A stretch of 64,000 nt of DNA from Pseudomonas gingeri (lineage in GTDB: Bacteria; Pseudomonadota; Gammaproteobacteria; Pseudomonadales; Pseudomonadaceae), in contig NZ_JACAQA010000002.1 of assembly GCF_013385425.1 (NCBI RefSeq), forward strand, positions 186,001 through 250,000, written 5' to 3'. The notes beneath the pieces are model-generated. The model saw only the letters and a program-made list of their open reading frames with translations, had not been told where the DNA came from and searched no databases. Each line of letters starts with the position of its first letter. The stretch's first letter is position 1. Below are positions 1 to 8,213 of the stretch, piece by piece. Position numbers and translations under genes: made by a program.

Positions 1-291
1 CCGTGGCGCAACTTCCTGCGGGTGTTCCTGCCGCTGTGCCGGCCGGGGCTGTTTTCCGGCGGGCTGATGGTCTTCGTCATGTCCCTGGGTTACTACGTCA
101 CCCCGGCCCTGCTGGGCGGCGCGCAGAACATGATGTTGCCGGAGTTCATCATTCAACAGGTGCAGTCGTTCCTCAACTGGGGCCTGGCCAGCGCCGGTGC
201 CGCCCTGCTGGTGCTGATCACCCTGGTGTTGTTCTACTTCTACCTGAAGCTCCAGCCGGAATCCCCGGTCGGTGCCAGTAACGCGAGGTAA
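1..291 (+). CDS. ABC transporter permease, PotB-like (3' end only)
   Basis: Only the last 96 codons are inside the window. The reading frame is open from base 1 and ends at TAA 289-291. The visible part begins inside the cytoplasmic EAA loop that contacts the ATPase ([16 protein letters not shown] fits the conserved tail of that loop). Two hydrophobic segments follow (about [14 protein letters not shown] and [17 protein letters not shown]). It is followed after 6 nt by a second permease and then an ATPase, the usual order of spermidine/putrescine-type importers. The substrate-binding protein must lie upstream, outside the window, so the substrate cannot be named. Confidence 0.85.
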   Translation, partial: PWRNFLRVFLPLCRPGLFSGGLMVFVMSLGYYVTPALLGGAQNMMLPEFIIQQVQSFLNWGLASAGAALLVLITLVLFYFYLKLQPESPVGASNAR

Positions 292-297
292 GCCGTC

Positions 298-1107
298 ATG
301 CTCCTGACTCCCAATGCCATGAGCCGGCGCCTGCGCCTGGGCCTCTACCTCACCACCGGACTGATCGCCCTGTTCCTGCTGCTGCCGATCGTGTTCATCG
401 TGCTGCTGTCGTTCGGCTCCTCCCAATGGCTGGTGTTTCCGCCACCGGGCTGGACGCTGAAATGGTACGGCCAGTTCTTTTCCAACCCGGACTGGATGAA
501 CGCCGCCCTGGCCAGTTTGAAGGTGGCGATCCTGACCACCTTCTTCGCGGTCGCTCTCGGCCTGCCGACGGCCTTCGCCCTGGTCCGTGGACGCTTTCCC
601 GGCCGCGAACTGCTCTACGGCCTGTTCACCCTGCCGATGATCGTGCCCCTGGTGATCATCGCCGTGGCGGTGTACGCGCTGTTTCTCAAACTCGGCTACA
701 CGGGGACGCTGTTCGCCTTCGTGGTCAGCCACGTCATCGTCGCGCTGCCCTTCACCATCATCTCGATCATCAACTCGCTGAAGCTGTTCGACCAGTCGAT
801 CGAGGATGCCGCGGTGATCTGCGGTGCCTCGCGCCTGCAGGCGGTGTTCAAGGTGACCTTCCCGGCGATTCGTCCCGGCATGGTCGCCGGGGCGCTGTTC
901 GCCTTCCTGGTGTCGTGGGATGAAGTGGTGCTGAGCGTGATGATGGCCAGCCCGACCCTGCAGACCTTGCCCGTGAAAATGTGGACCACCCTGCGCCAGG
1001 ACCTGACCCCGGTGATCGCCGTCGCTTCGACGCTGCTGATCGCCCTGTCGGTGCTGGTGATGGTGATCGCCGCCGCCCTGCGCCGGCGCAATGAACTTCG
1101 CGCCTGA
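298..1107 (+). CDS. ABC transporter permease, PotC-like
   Basis: This 269-residue inner-membrane permease has about six hydrophobic segments, the first at roughly residues 15-38. It has a BPD_transp_1-type EAA loop near residues 160-190 (EDAAVICGASRLQAVF followed by FPAIRPG). It would form the second half of the membrane channel with the preceding permease and be driven by the ATPase at 1125. Length and order match PotC of the polyamine/opine/Fe type-I importer family. Translation could also begin at the internal ATG 8 codons in (MSRRLRLG). The substrate is unknown. Confidence 0.9.
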   Translation: MLLTPNAMSRRLRLGLYLTTGLIALFLLLPIVFIVLLSFGSSQWLVFPPPGWTLKWYGQFFSNPDWMNAALASLKVAILTTFFAVALGLPTAFALVRGRFPGRELLYGLFTLPMIVPLVIIAVAVYALFLKLGYTGTLFAFVVSHVIVALPFTIISIINSLKLFDQSIEDAAVICGASRLQAVFKVTFPAIRPGMVAGALFAFLVSWDEVVLSVMMASPTLQTLPVKMWTTLRQDLTPVIAVASTLLIALSVLVMVIAAALRRRNELRA

Positions 1108-1124
1108 GCGCCAAGGAGTAGAAC

Positions 1125-2279
1125 ATGAGTGCCGTGATCAAAGACCCCGCGCAACAACCCGACCGCCCCCTGGTCAGCCTGCGCAACCTGAACAAGCACT
1201 ACGGCGACTTCGCCGCCGTGGACAATATTTCCCTGGATATCCGGGAGGGTGAATTCCTCACCTTCCTCGGCTCCAGTGGCTCGGGCAAAAGCACCACCCT
1301 GTCGATGCTGGCCGGTTTCGAGACGCCCAGCAGCGGTGAAATCCTGGTGGGTGGACAGTCCCTGGTCAAGGTGCCGCCGCACAAACGCGATATCGGCATG
1401 GTGTTCCAGCGTTACTCGCTGTTTCCCCACCTGTCGGTGCGTGACAACATCGCCTTCCCGCTGACCCTGCGCAAGCTCAGCAGCGAGGAGCGCGAGCGCC
1501 GGGTCGAGGCCATGCTCAAGCTGGTGCAGCTCGAAACCTTTGCCCATCGCCGCCCTTCCCAGCTCTCCGGCGGCCAGCAACAGCGTGTGGCGATTGCCCG
1601 GGCGCTGGTCTACGAACCGCGCATCCTGCTGATGGACGAACCCCTCGGCGCCCTGGACAAGAAGCTGCGCGAAGACCTGCAGGACGAGCTGCGCCAACTG
1701 CATCGTCGGCTGGGCATCACCATCGTCTACGTAACCCATGACCAGGAGGAAGCCATGCGCCTGTCCCAGCGCATCGCGATCTTCAGTCACGGCAGGATCG
1801 TGGGCCTGGGCAGCGGCTACGACCTCTACCAGAACCCGCCGAACGCCTTTGTCGCCTCATTCCTCGGCAACTCGAACTTCCTCAAGCTCAAGGCCCGGGG
1901 CAATGCCGCGGGGGATTTCGAGGGACAGACCCTGACGATCCGGCCGACCAGCGGGGTTTCCAGCGACCAGCCGCTGTTGCTGATGGTGCGCCCGGAGAAA
2001 GCCCTGGCCCTGAGCCTCGAACAGGCCGCCGCCGAACCCTTGCCGGCAGGCTGGAACGAGGTCTCGGCCAAGGTCGGCGAAATGCTCTTTCTCGGCGAAA
2101 GCCAGACCTGCAGCGTGGTCACCGACGGCGGCACGGCGATGACGGTCAAGGCGCTGTCGGCCACCGGCATGCCGCTCAAGGCCGGCGATCCATTGCGGGT
2201 ACGCTGGGCCAGCGCGGACGCTTGCGTCTATACCCAATGGAGCGAGGGCGATCTGAACAAAGCAGCCGGCGCCCATTGA
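1125..2279 (+). CDS. ABC transporter ATP-binding protein, PotA-like
   Basis: This 384-residue ATPase powers the two permeases upstream. Motifs in order are Walker A (GSSGSGKST), the Q-loop (MVFQRYSLFPH), the signature (LSGGQQQRVAIARAL), Walker B (ILLMDEPLGALD) and the switch histidine (VTHDQEEA). From about residue 240 a C-terminal region of TOBE type follows, as in PotA/MalK-class subunits, often used for regulation. A Shine-Dalgarno (AAGGAG) precedes ATG 1125. It is the last gene of the operon. The next gene (2349) has its own start signals and an unrelated product. Confidence 0.92.
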   Translation: MSAVIKDPAQQPDRPLVSLRNLNKHYGDFAAVDNISLDIREGEFLTFLGSSGSGKSTTLSMLAGFETPSSGEILVGGQSLVKVPPHKRDIGMVFQRYSLFPHLSVRDNIAFPLTLRKLSSEERERRVEAMLKLVQLETFAHRRPSQLSGGQQQRVAIARALVYEPRILLMDEPLGALDKKLREDLQDELRQLHRRLGITIVYVTHDQEEAMRLSQRIAIFSHGRIVGLGSGYDLYQNPPNAFVASFLGNSNFLKLKARGNAAGDFEGQTLTIRPTSGVSSDQPLLLMVRPEKALALSLEQAAAEPLPAGWNEVSAKVGEMLFLGESQTCSVVTDGGTAMTVKALSATGMPLKAGDPLRVRWASADACVYTQWSEGDLNKAAGAH

Positions 2280-2284
2280 ATAAA

Positions 2285-2298
2285 ACCCGGGCTCGGGT
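2285..2298 (+). terminator. possible weak terminator hairpin after the ABC operon
   Basis: ACCCG and CGGGT form a 5-bp stem with a 4-nt loop just after the stop of the ATPase gene. There is no clear T-run, so termination is only suggested. Confidence 0.3.
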
Positions 2299-2348
2299 GT
2301 TATATCCGGGTAGCCAGGCACTATCGGCCGTGCAACCCGGAGATCCGA

Positions 2349-2984
2349 ATGAACATCCTGTTATCTGCGACAGCGCTGGCCAGTGCTCTTCTCAGCACGA
2401 CAACACTGGCGGCGCCCCCGGACTGGCAGTTGGCCAAGGACGAAGACGGCATCCAGGTCTACCTCCGCCACGTCCCGGGCTCGCGCTACCAGAGCTTTCG
2501 CGGCGAGACGCGGATCAAGGCCGATGTCGGCACCCTGAGCAACCTCCAGGAAAACCTGCGGGTCGCCTGCAAATGGCTGTATGCCTGCGCCGATATGCGC
2601 CTGCTGAAAAATGACGGTGACGACACCTGGGTCTATCTGACCACTGCACTGCCGTGGCCGGCGCAAACCCGTGACATGGTGATCCATGTGCACAGCGAGC
2701 GCGCCGACGACGGCAGCCTGACCCGTTATCTGGAGGCGGTACCCGGCTTCGTCCCCCTCGTGCCGGGACAGATCCGTGTCAGCCAGATGAAGGGCACCTG
2801 GACCATGCACCCCGAAAGCGACACGCAAACCCGCGTGACCTATGAGCTGCAAGCCGAGCCGGCCGGCGATATCCCCTCCTGGCTGGCCAACCAGTTCGTG
2901 GTCGACGCACCGATGGTCAGCCTCAGGACCTTGCGCGTGGTGGCCGAACACCAGGGCATACGCGACGCCGAAACGGCACCGTAG
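2349..2984 (+). CDS. secreted START-domain lipid-binding protein
   Basis: This 211-residue protein has an N-terminal signal peptide (hydrophobic stretch at residues 3-20, likely cleavage near TLAAPP), so it is probably periplasmic. The rest matches the START/SRPBCC fold seen in small Pseudomonas START proteins: WQLAKDEDGIQVYLR near the start, a central WPAQTRDMVI and a C-terminal helix of about 20 residues. Such folds enclose a hydrophobic ligand, but the ligand is unknown here. ATG 2349 has a GGAGATCCGA leader. The stop codon directly abuts the stop codon of the convergent HNH gene. Confidence 0.75.
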   Translation: MNILLSATALASALLSTTTLAAPPDWQLAKDEDGIQVYLRHVPGSRYQSFRGETRIKADVGTLSNLQENLRVACKWLYACADMRLLKNDGDDTWVYLTTALPWPAQTRDMVIHVHSERADDGSLTRYLEAVPGFVPLVPGQIRVSQMKGTWTMHPESDTQTRVTYELQAEPAGDIPSWLANQFVVDAPMVSLRTLRVVAEHQGIRDAETAP

Positions 2985-3980
2985 TCAGGCCTGGAGCCGG
3001 ACCTTGAAGTCCTCGATCCAGGCCCGGACCATGGCCGAATAAGGCGCCTCGGGCCGGGCCATGCGCTTCATTTCACTGAGAATCCGGTCCTGGAGGAAGT
3101 ACAGGCGCTTGGCGATACTGGCGACCGTGGCCGAGGGCGGCGCCTCGGGATCAGGTAGAAGCTCATCCGCCATAGTCCCCACTTCCAGCGCGAGCATTTC
3201 CAGGAACTCCAGCTGGCGCAACAGACGCGTGCGCTCCTGCACCAGGCCCAGCCGGTTCAAACCGTAGACATGAATCGAGACGCTGCCCTTGAGGCTCAGC
3301 CCGGCGGCCAGTGCTTCCTGGAGATTTCCATCCATGGCCGCATCAGTCATGGCAGGAAGGTCCGCCCCCGTGTGCGGCCTGGGCAGTACCAGGCCGATCA
3401 GGTTGTCCCGGTCGATATGAAACCTCAGGTGTTCGTCGGGGTTGTCACGACACGGGTCGAGCAGTAGCGGGTATTCGTCGGCAAAGTCCTGCGCAGCGGA
3501 CATCGCCCGCCGGCCGAGAATAGGGAAGCTGTCCTTCTTGCCGGAAAGCAGCAGGCTGCCCTGGTTGAACCCCTGGCGGTCGTCCCGCAGGGTCAGCAGT
3601 TTGGCCGACAACCTGGGGGTGACCTGCTTGCGCTTGCGGTTGCAGTCGATGCAACTGGGCAGCAGATTGTCCCAGTCCATGGCCACCCACCAGTAACCGG
3701 GATGGCTGGCGTCCTCGGACACCGCGCCCTTGGGCCGATAGTGCTCGACATCCACCGGCGCGGTGGAGGCAAAGAAGCTCTCGCAATAGGCGCATTTGCC
3801 GTGGAACAGCTCATCAAGCTGCTTCTTGACGCTATCGGATTTGTACACCGCAAAAGCCGGTGGGTTGCCAGTCGGTGCGGCGAACCAGGCCTTGAGTTTT
3901 TGCAGCTCCTTGGCGGCGGGCGAGTCGGCTCCGGACAGGGCATCCGGCGCCTTGGCAATCGTTCGAATGACCGCACGCAT
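2985..3980 (-). CDS. HNH endonuclease of the TIGR02646/PtuB-like type
   Basis: This 331-residue protein has an HNH nuclease core at residues 58-118. It contains LFHGKCAYCE (C63, C66), the catalytic-type DVEHYRPK (E79, H80), DWDNLLPSC (N105, C110) and C113 in CIDCNRKR, so the two CxxC pairs should hold a structural zinc. HNH proteins of this family accompany an ATPase in Septu-type (PtuAB) systems and some retrons. Here it follows the ATPase gene after 3 nt, and its Shine-Dalgarno (GGAGGG) lies inside the end of that gene, so translation is coupled. DNA or tRNA cleavage during phage infection is inferred from the family, not shown. Confidence 0.8.
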   Translation of the reverse strand: MRAVIRTIAKAPDALSGADSPAAKELQKLKAWFAAPTGNPPAFAVYKSDSVKKQLDELFHGKCAYCESFFASTAPVDVEHYRPKGAVSEDASHPGYWWVAMDWDNLLPSCIDCNRKRKQVTPRLSAKLLTLRDDRQGFNQGSLLLSGKKDSFPILGRRAMSAAQDFADEYPLLLDPCRDNPDEHLRFHIDRDNLIGLVLPRPHTGADLPAMTDAAMDGNLQEALAAGLSLKGSVSIHVYGLNRLGLVQERTRLLRQLEFLEMLALEVGTMADELLPDPEAPPSATVASIAKRLYFLQDRILSEMKRMARPEAPYSAMVRAWIEDFKVRLQA

Positions 3981-3983
3981 GCT

Positions 3984-6290
3984 TCAGATGCCCTCCAGGA
4001 CAGCGAGGATCCGCTTTTTGGATTCCTTACGCAGTTCGCCGAGCTTGAGCGCACTGACCTGCCGGCGGTTCTGCAGGTATTCCACCACCGCTTCCTGTAC
4101 CAGCCGCTGGACTTCGGTGGCGCCCACCGGCAAGGCGTCGCTGATATCCCGTTCGAAGCGGCTCCAGGCGTGCTGCTGGGCGTCGCTCAGGGGCTGGCCC
4201 TGCTCGCGGGCGGCCAGCAGATCGGCGAACATCGCCAGCTCGCGCTCGGTATCCGGCTGGTCGGTGGAGGTGAGGCTGAAAAAGTCCGAGGTCAACAGCT
4301 GCTCAATGGTCAACTGGCTGACGTTGGGCAGGCGGATCACCTGCTCCACCATCACCGGCCAATCACTGTCGGGATTGTCCTCGCTGGCGACCCTCTGCAT
4401 GACGATCACCTCCCCCTCTCGCATGCCGCGCAGGCACAGGGGGTCGTGGGTGGTGGCGATAAAGGTCACGTTCGGCAAGGCGCTACGCAACGCGCCCATG
4501 ATCTGGATTTTCCAGCGCGGGTGCAGATGGGCTTCGACCTCGTCGATCAACACCACCGCCTGGGCGGTTTCCAGGCTCTCGAAGTAAGGGTTGATGCGCC
4601 GGTTCATCAGGCCCTGGATGATGTCGCAGACCATGGCCAGCACCGAGCGGTAGCCTGAGGACGCCAGGCTCAATGGGGTTCGGCACAGGGTCCGGCTACC
4701 GGCCGTGGCCGTGACGATCAGGCAGCGCTGGTTTTCAACATCACGCTCCATGACTTCGAACTCGCCCTCGATGGAGAGGATATCCCGCAGGGCCCGCACC
4801 ACGTTGTCGAACTCGACCGGTTTGAGGCTCAACAGCCATTTTTCCGGGTTGGACAACAGGGCCGTGGCGTCGAAAAGGTTGATAACCGATTTGCCCGGAC
4901 TGTAGCGCCGCACCTGCTTCTGGTATTGGCGGAAGGCGCCGTAGGCGAAGACCGGTGGCGTGATGGGTGTACCTTCGGGCCAGTAGCCTCCGCCGGCAAT
5001 GGTCAGCTCTCGTTTGCTGGAATCCTGGAAGGTGACCGTTACCGTCGCCGAGGTGCATCGAGGGACCAGCCCTGCGCCCAGTAACTCAGGATCGAGGGGC
5101 AGCGAGGCGACGTCGACCGGTAGCTGCGCGCGAGCCTCTTCGGAGCACAGCGCCAGGGCCGAGGCTTCGAGGATGGAGCTTTTTCCGGCGGCGTTTTCAC
5201 CCAGGATCAGCAAGGCAGGTTGTACGGGCTTCACGCTGGAGGCGGGATAATCCTGTGCGGATGGCATCAGCAGTTCGAGATGTTCAATTCCCTTGAAATT
5301 ACTCAAGTGAATCGAGGCCAATGGCGAGTACTCCCGTGGAAAGGACTGCGACGGCTTAAGCGCTTGGGCGGGAGTTTTCACAATCGGAAGTGCCAACCTG
5401 GCTTCAAGCCCCTCACGCCAGTCTTCAAAATCTGGATTTAGAGCAATGGCGTGAAATGTCCAGTGAATACGGCGGAGCGAAAGTGCCAGCGGCTGGACTT
5501 TGGTAGGTGAAAGCGCCAACAGGATACGACGGCACAGCAAGTACCAAAGCCCCCCAAACTCCAGTGAGGAAAAGTCAAGGACTGGCGGAAATGGCACCTT
5601 ATCCTCCTCCACTTCAGGAAGCCGCTCGTAGAGCAGTTCGTCGAAATAGGATTGCAGTCTGCTTCTACGCTGCTCAACCAACTGACTGCGATTGAGCTTG
5701 AAATGGGAGATCGTTTCTCGTGCCCGCCCTGTCAGTGCAAGCAGCTCACCGGAAAGATTCACAGATAGGTGCCGGGCAATGCTTACTCGCTCGCAGGGAT
5801 CGAGCAGGAGATGCCGCTCCTTGAGCGGATAGTCGCGCCATTCACCCAGGCTCTCCGCTGCGTAGGCTTCAAGCTGACCCTGTGTCGGCAGGGGTGAACG
5901 GGTACCCCGAACAGGGAAGTAGCCAGGCCGGTCGGGTTCACAGCCATTGCATATGGGATAGATATTCTCCCAGGCATTGCTCAGCCAGAAGTAATACAGA
6001 TGAGCATCTGGCGTGTGCTCTACGGGGCTGACGCCTTCCCCAGGACGAAATCGGTAAAAAGACGTGGGGCCTCTGCGTTCACAGAACGCGCACTTGCCGT
6101 GAAACAACCGATCCAGGCTAACGTGAACGGATGGATGATCCAGATTGAAGTCCAACTCCGGGGCTCGGGTCTGTGCTCTCTTCGTCTGGTCCGCCAGAAA
6201 ATAATCGGCCACCGCTTGCCTGCTGACGCTGGCCTCCCGACTTTGCAACCAACTCGGCGGCGGCACAAAACTGCGATCAAAGCGCTGCAT
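3984..6290 (-). CDS. AAA/ABC-type ATPase with an N-terminal HNH-like domain
   Basis: ATG 6290 is chosen because GGAAGAG lies just upstream; an in-frame upstream ATG at 6338 lacks this. The product is 768 residues. Residues 60-120 copy the zinc framework of the neighbouring HNH protein (LFHGKCAFCE with C67 and C70; YPICNGC with C114 and C117). The catalytic VEHYRP is replaced by FYRFRP, so the histidine is missing. The ATPase part has Walker A GENAAGKSS (364-372), a signature-like SLASSGYRS, Walker B VVLIDEVEAH (579-588) and the ATTHDP switch. This is the OLD/RecF-like architecture of PtuA-like sensors. No reverse transcriptase or toprim domain is visible. It probably works with the downstream HNH protein in phage defence (inference). 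Confidence 0.8.
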   Translation of the reverse strand: MQRFDRSFVPPPSWLQSREASVSRQAVADYFLADQTKRAQTRAPELDFNLDHPSVHVSLDRLFHGKCAFCERRGPTSFYRFRPGEGVSPVEHTPDAHLYYFWLSNAWENIYPICNGCEPDRPGYFPVRGTRSPLPTQGQLEAYAAESLGEWRDYPLKERHLLLDPCERVSIARHLSVNLSGELLALTGRARETISHFKLNRSQLVEQRRSRLQSYFDELLYERLPEVEEDKVPFPPVLDFSSLEFGGLWYLLCRRILLALSPTKVQPLALSLRRIHWTFHAIALNPDFEDWREGLEARLALPIVKTPAQALKPSQSFPREYSPLASIHLSNFKGIEHLELLMPSAQDYPASSVKPVQPALLILGENAAGKSSILEASALALCSEEARAQLPVDVASLPLDPELLGAGLVPRCTSATVTVTFQDSSKRELTIAGGGYWPEGTPITPPVFAYGAFRQYQKQVRRYSPGKSVINLFDATALLSNPEKWLLSLKPVEFDNVVRALRDILSIEGEFEVMERDVENQRCLIVTATAGSRTLCRTPLSLASSGYRSVLAMVCDIIQGLMNRRINPYFESLETAQAVVLIDEVEAHLHPRWKIQIMGALRSALPNVTFIATTHDPLCLRGMREGEVIVMQRVASEDNPDSDWPVMVEQVIRLPNVSQLTIEQLLTSDFFSLTSTDQPDTERELAMFADLLAAREQGQPLSDAQQHAWSRFERDISDALPVGATEVQRLVQEAVVEYLQNRRQVSALKLGELRKESKKRILAVLEGI

Positions 6291-6440
6291 GACTCTCTTC
6301 CCTAAGCAGTCAGGGGGAAAGCCTGTCGCCCCCCCCAAAAAGCACAGACTCTAAACGGCACCTAGGGAAAAGTGTAGCCGTTTCACACCGGCAGACTGTA
6401 TCGAGCCAATACACCAGAAAAAAAGCTCTTGCATGCATGG

Positions 6441-6460
6441 TATTACGGTATACCATAATA
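6441..6460. promoter_or_regulatory. near-perfect 20-bp operator palindrome
   Basis: The core TGGTATACCA type palindrome is extended to TATTAYGGTATACCATAATA, with one mismatch in this copy. It lies 45 nt before the flavin reductase start. The same sequence recurs at 7040-7059 before the monooxygenase. A GT-N-AC core of this kind fits GntR-family sites, but no such regulator is encoded nearby. Confidence 0.6.
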
Positions 6461-6505
6461 CTTAAATCCTACAAAAAGCAGCTCCAGCCACCCGAGGACC
6501 GCCCC

Positions 6506-6991
6506 ATGATCGATGCCGCCATCTACAAACAAGTCATGGGCTCGTTCCCGTCCGGAGTCACCGTGATCACCACCCTGGATGACGACGGCCAGGTGGTGGG
6601 CCTGACCGCCAGCGCCTTCAGTTCCCTGTCCATGGACCCGGCCCTGGTGCTGTTCTGCCCCAACTACAGCTCCGACTCCTATCCGGTGCTGATCAAGAAC
6701 AAGCGTTTTGCCATTCATGTGCTGTCCGGCGGCCAGCAAAACGAGGCCTATGCCTTCGCCCGCAAAGGCAAGGACAAGGCCCAGGGCATCCAGTGGACCT
6801 TGAGCGAACTGGGCAACCCGCTGTTGCCCAATGCCAGCGCCATCATCGAATGCGAACTGTGGCGCGAGTATGAAGGGGGCGACCACGCGATCATGGTCGG
6901 CGCGGTGAAGAACCTGATCGTGCCGCGCCAGGACGCCGGGCCGATGATCTACTGCCACGGCAAGATGGGCGCCCTGCCCGTTCTCGCCTGA
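6506..6991 (+). CDS. flavin reductase (HpaC/RutF-like)
   Basis: The start ATG 6506 is preceded by GAGG at 8-nt spacing; the frame is open further upstream but with no usable start signal. The 161-residue product has the split-barrel flavin reductase fold: MGSFPSGVTVITTLDDDG near the start, VGLTASAFSSLSMDP at about 30-45, FAIHVLS near 70, and the C-terminal CHGKMGAL. Such enzymes reduce free FMN or FAD with NAD(P)H and pass it to a monooxygenase. The luciferase-like monooxygenase 117 nt downstream is the obvious partner. The two genes carry the same upstream palindrome. Confidence 0.85.
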   Translation: MIDAAIYKQVMGSFPSGVTVITTLDDDGQVVGLTASAFSSLSMDPALVLFCPNYSSDSYPVLIKNKRFAIHVLSGGQQNEAYAFARKGKDKAQGIQWTLSELGNPLLPNASAIIECELWREYEGGDHAIMVGAVKNLIVPRQDAGPMIYCHGKMGALPVLA

Positions 6992-7039
6992 GCCAGTACA
7001 ACACTGCGCAGGCGGTCCTTGCTTAAGGGCAATAAACAG

Positions 7040-7059
7040 TATTATGGTATACCAATAAA
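7040..7059. promoter_or_regulatory. second copy of the TGGTATACCA operator
   Basis: TATTATGGTATACCA is intact and the right end diverges (ATAAA instead of TAATA). It lies 49 nt before the monooxygenase start. It matches 6441-6460 and suggests that the two genes share a repressor but have separate promoters. Confidence 0.55.
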
Positions 7060-7108
7060 TCAGCAGACAGACCTGCCGGCCAACAACAAAAGACCCGAGG
7101 TAAGCGTC

Positions 7109-8152
7109 ATGAAGTTTTCCCTCTTCATCCACATGGAGCGTTGGGACGAAAGTGTCAGCCACCGCCAATTGTTCGAGGACCTCAGCGAACTGACCCTGAT
7201 GGCCGAGGCCGGCGGCTTCAGCACCGTATGGATCGGCGAACACCACGCCATGGAATACACCATTTCGCCGAGCCCGATGCCGCTGCTGGCGTATCTCGCG
7301 GCCAAGACCAGCACCATTCACCTGGGCGCCGGCACCATCATCGCGCCGTTCTGGCATCCGTTGCGGGTCGCCGGGGAATGCGCCCTGCTGGACGTGATCA
7401 GCAATGGCCGGATGGAAGTCGGCCTGGCCCGTGGCGCCTATCAGGTGGAGTTCGACCGCATGGCCGGCGGCATGCCCGCCTCCTCGGGTGGCCAGGCACT
7501 GCGGGAAATGGTTCCGGTGGTGCGCGCCCTGTGGCAAGGCGACTACGCCCATGACGGCGATATCTGGAAATTCCCCACCTCCACCAGCGTGCCCAAGCCG
7601 ATCCAGAAGCCCAACCCGCCGATGTGGATCGCCGCCCGCGACCCGGACTCCCACAACTTCGCCGTGGCCAATGGCTGCAACGTGATGGTCACGCCATTGA
7701 TGAAGGGCGACGAGGAAGTGCTGGACCTGAAGAACAAGTTCCAGGCCGCGCTGGACAACAATCCCGAGGTGCCGCGCCCGCAACTGATGGTGCTGCGCCA
7801 CACCCACGTGCATGCGGTCGACGATCCCGAAGGCTGGAAAGTCGGGGCCACGGCGATCTCGAAGTTCTATCGGACCTTCGACGCCTGGTTCGGCAACAAG
7901 CAGGTGCCGGTCAACGGTTTCCTGGCGCCGAGCCCGGAAGAAAAATTTGCCGAACGGCCGGAATTCGCCCTGGAGAATATCCGCAAGAACACCATGATCG
8001 GCACACCGCAGGAAGTGATCGCGCGGATCCGTTATTACCAGGAGCTGGGGGTCGACGAGTTCAGCTTCTGGTGTGACAACAGTCTGCCCCACGCCGAGAA
8101 AAAGAAATCGCTGGAGCTGTTTATCCAACAGGTGGTGCCGGCCTTCCGTTGA
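7109..8152 (+). CDS. luciferase-like (LLM class) flavin-dependent monooxygenase
   Basis: The 347-residue product starts at ATG 7109 (GAGG at 7097-7100). It is a bacterial-luciferase-type TIM barrel: MKFSLFIHMERW at the N-terminus, VWIGEHHAMEY at about 33-43, the GAGTIIAPFWHPLRVAGE strand-helix typical of the FMNH2-binding edge, and VGLARGAYQVEFDRM at about 110-125. It would use reduced FMN from the adjacent reductase and O2 to oxidise a small substrate. The family oxidises alkanals, alkanesulfonates, dialkyl sulfides, pyrimidines and others, and I cannot choose among these. It is not obviously part of the amine pathway downstream. Confidence 0.82.
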   Translation: MKFSLFIHMERWDESVSHRQLFEDLSELTLMAEAGGFSTVWIGEHHAMEYTISPSPMPLLAYLAAKTSTIHLGAGTIIAPFWHPLRVAGECALLDVISNGRMEVGLARGAYQVEFDRMAGGMPASSGGQALREMVPVVRALWQGDYAHDGDIWKFPTSTSVPKPIQKPNPPMWIAARDPDSHNFAVANGCNVMVTPLMKGDEEVLDLKNKFQAALDNNPEVPRPQLMVLRHTHVHAVDDPEGWKVGATAISKFYRTFDAWFGNKQVPVNGFLAPSPEEKFAERPEFALENIRKNTMIGTPQEVIARIRYYQELGVDEFSFWCDNSLPHAEKKKSLELFIQQVVPAFR

Positions 8153-8165
8153 GCCTCGCCAGACC

Positions 8166-8192
8166 GCGGGAGCACCGACCGGTTGCTCCCGC
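8166..8192. terminator. bidirectional hairpin between convergent genes
   Basis: GCGGGAGCA and TGCTCCCGC form a perfect 9-bp stem with a 9-nt loop. It lies between the stop of the monooxygenase gene and that of the convergent PAS gene. There is no strong T-run on either side. Confidence 0.6.
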
Positions 8193-8213
8193 ATCGCCGT
8201 GACCCGCTCGGGA

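Noticed and set aside
2985-6440. Retron (reverse transcriptase plus msr/msd) around the HNH/ATPase pair
   Set aside because: No reverse-transcriptase gene and no structured msr/msd region is present on either side; only the effector-like pair is seen.
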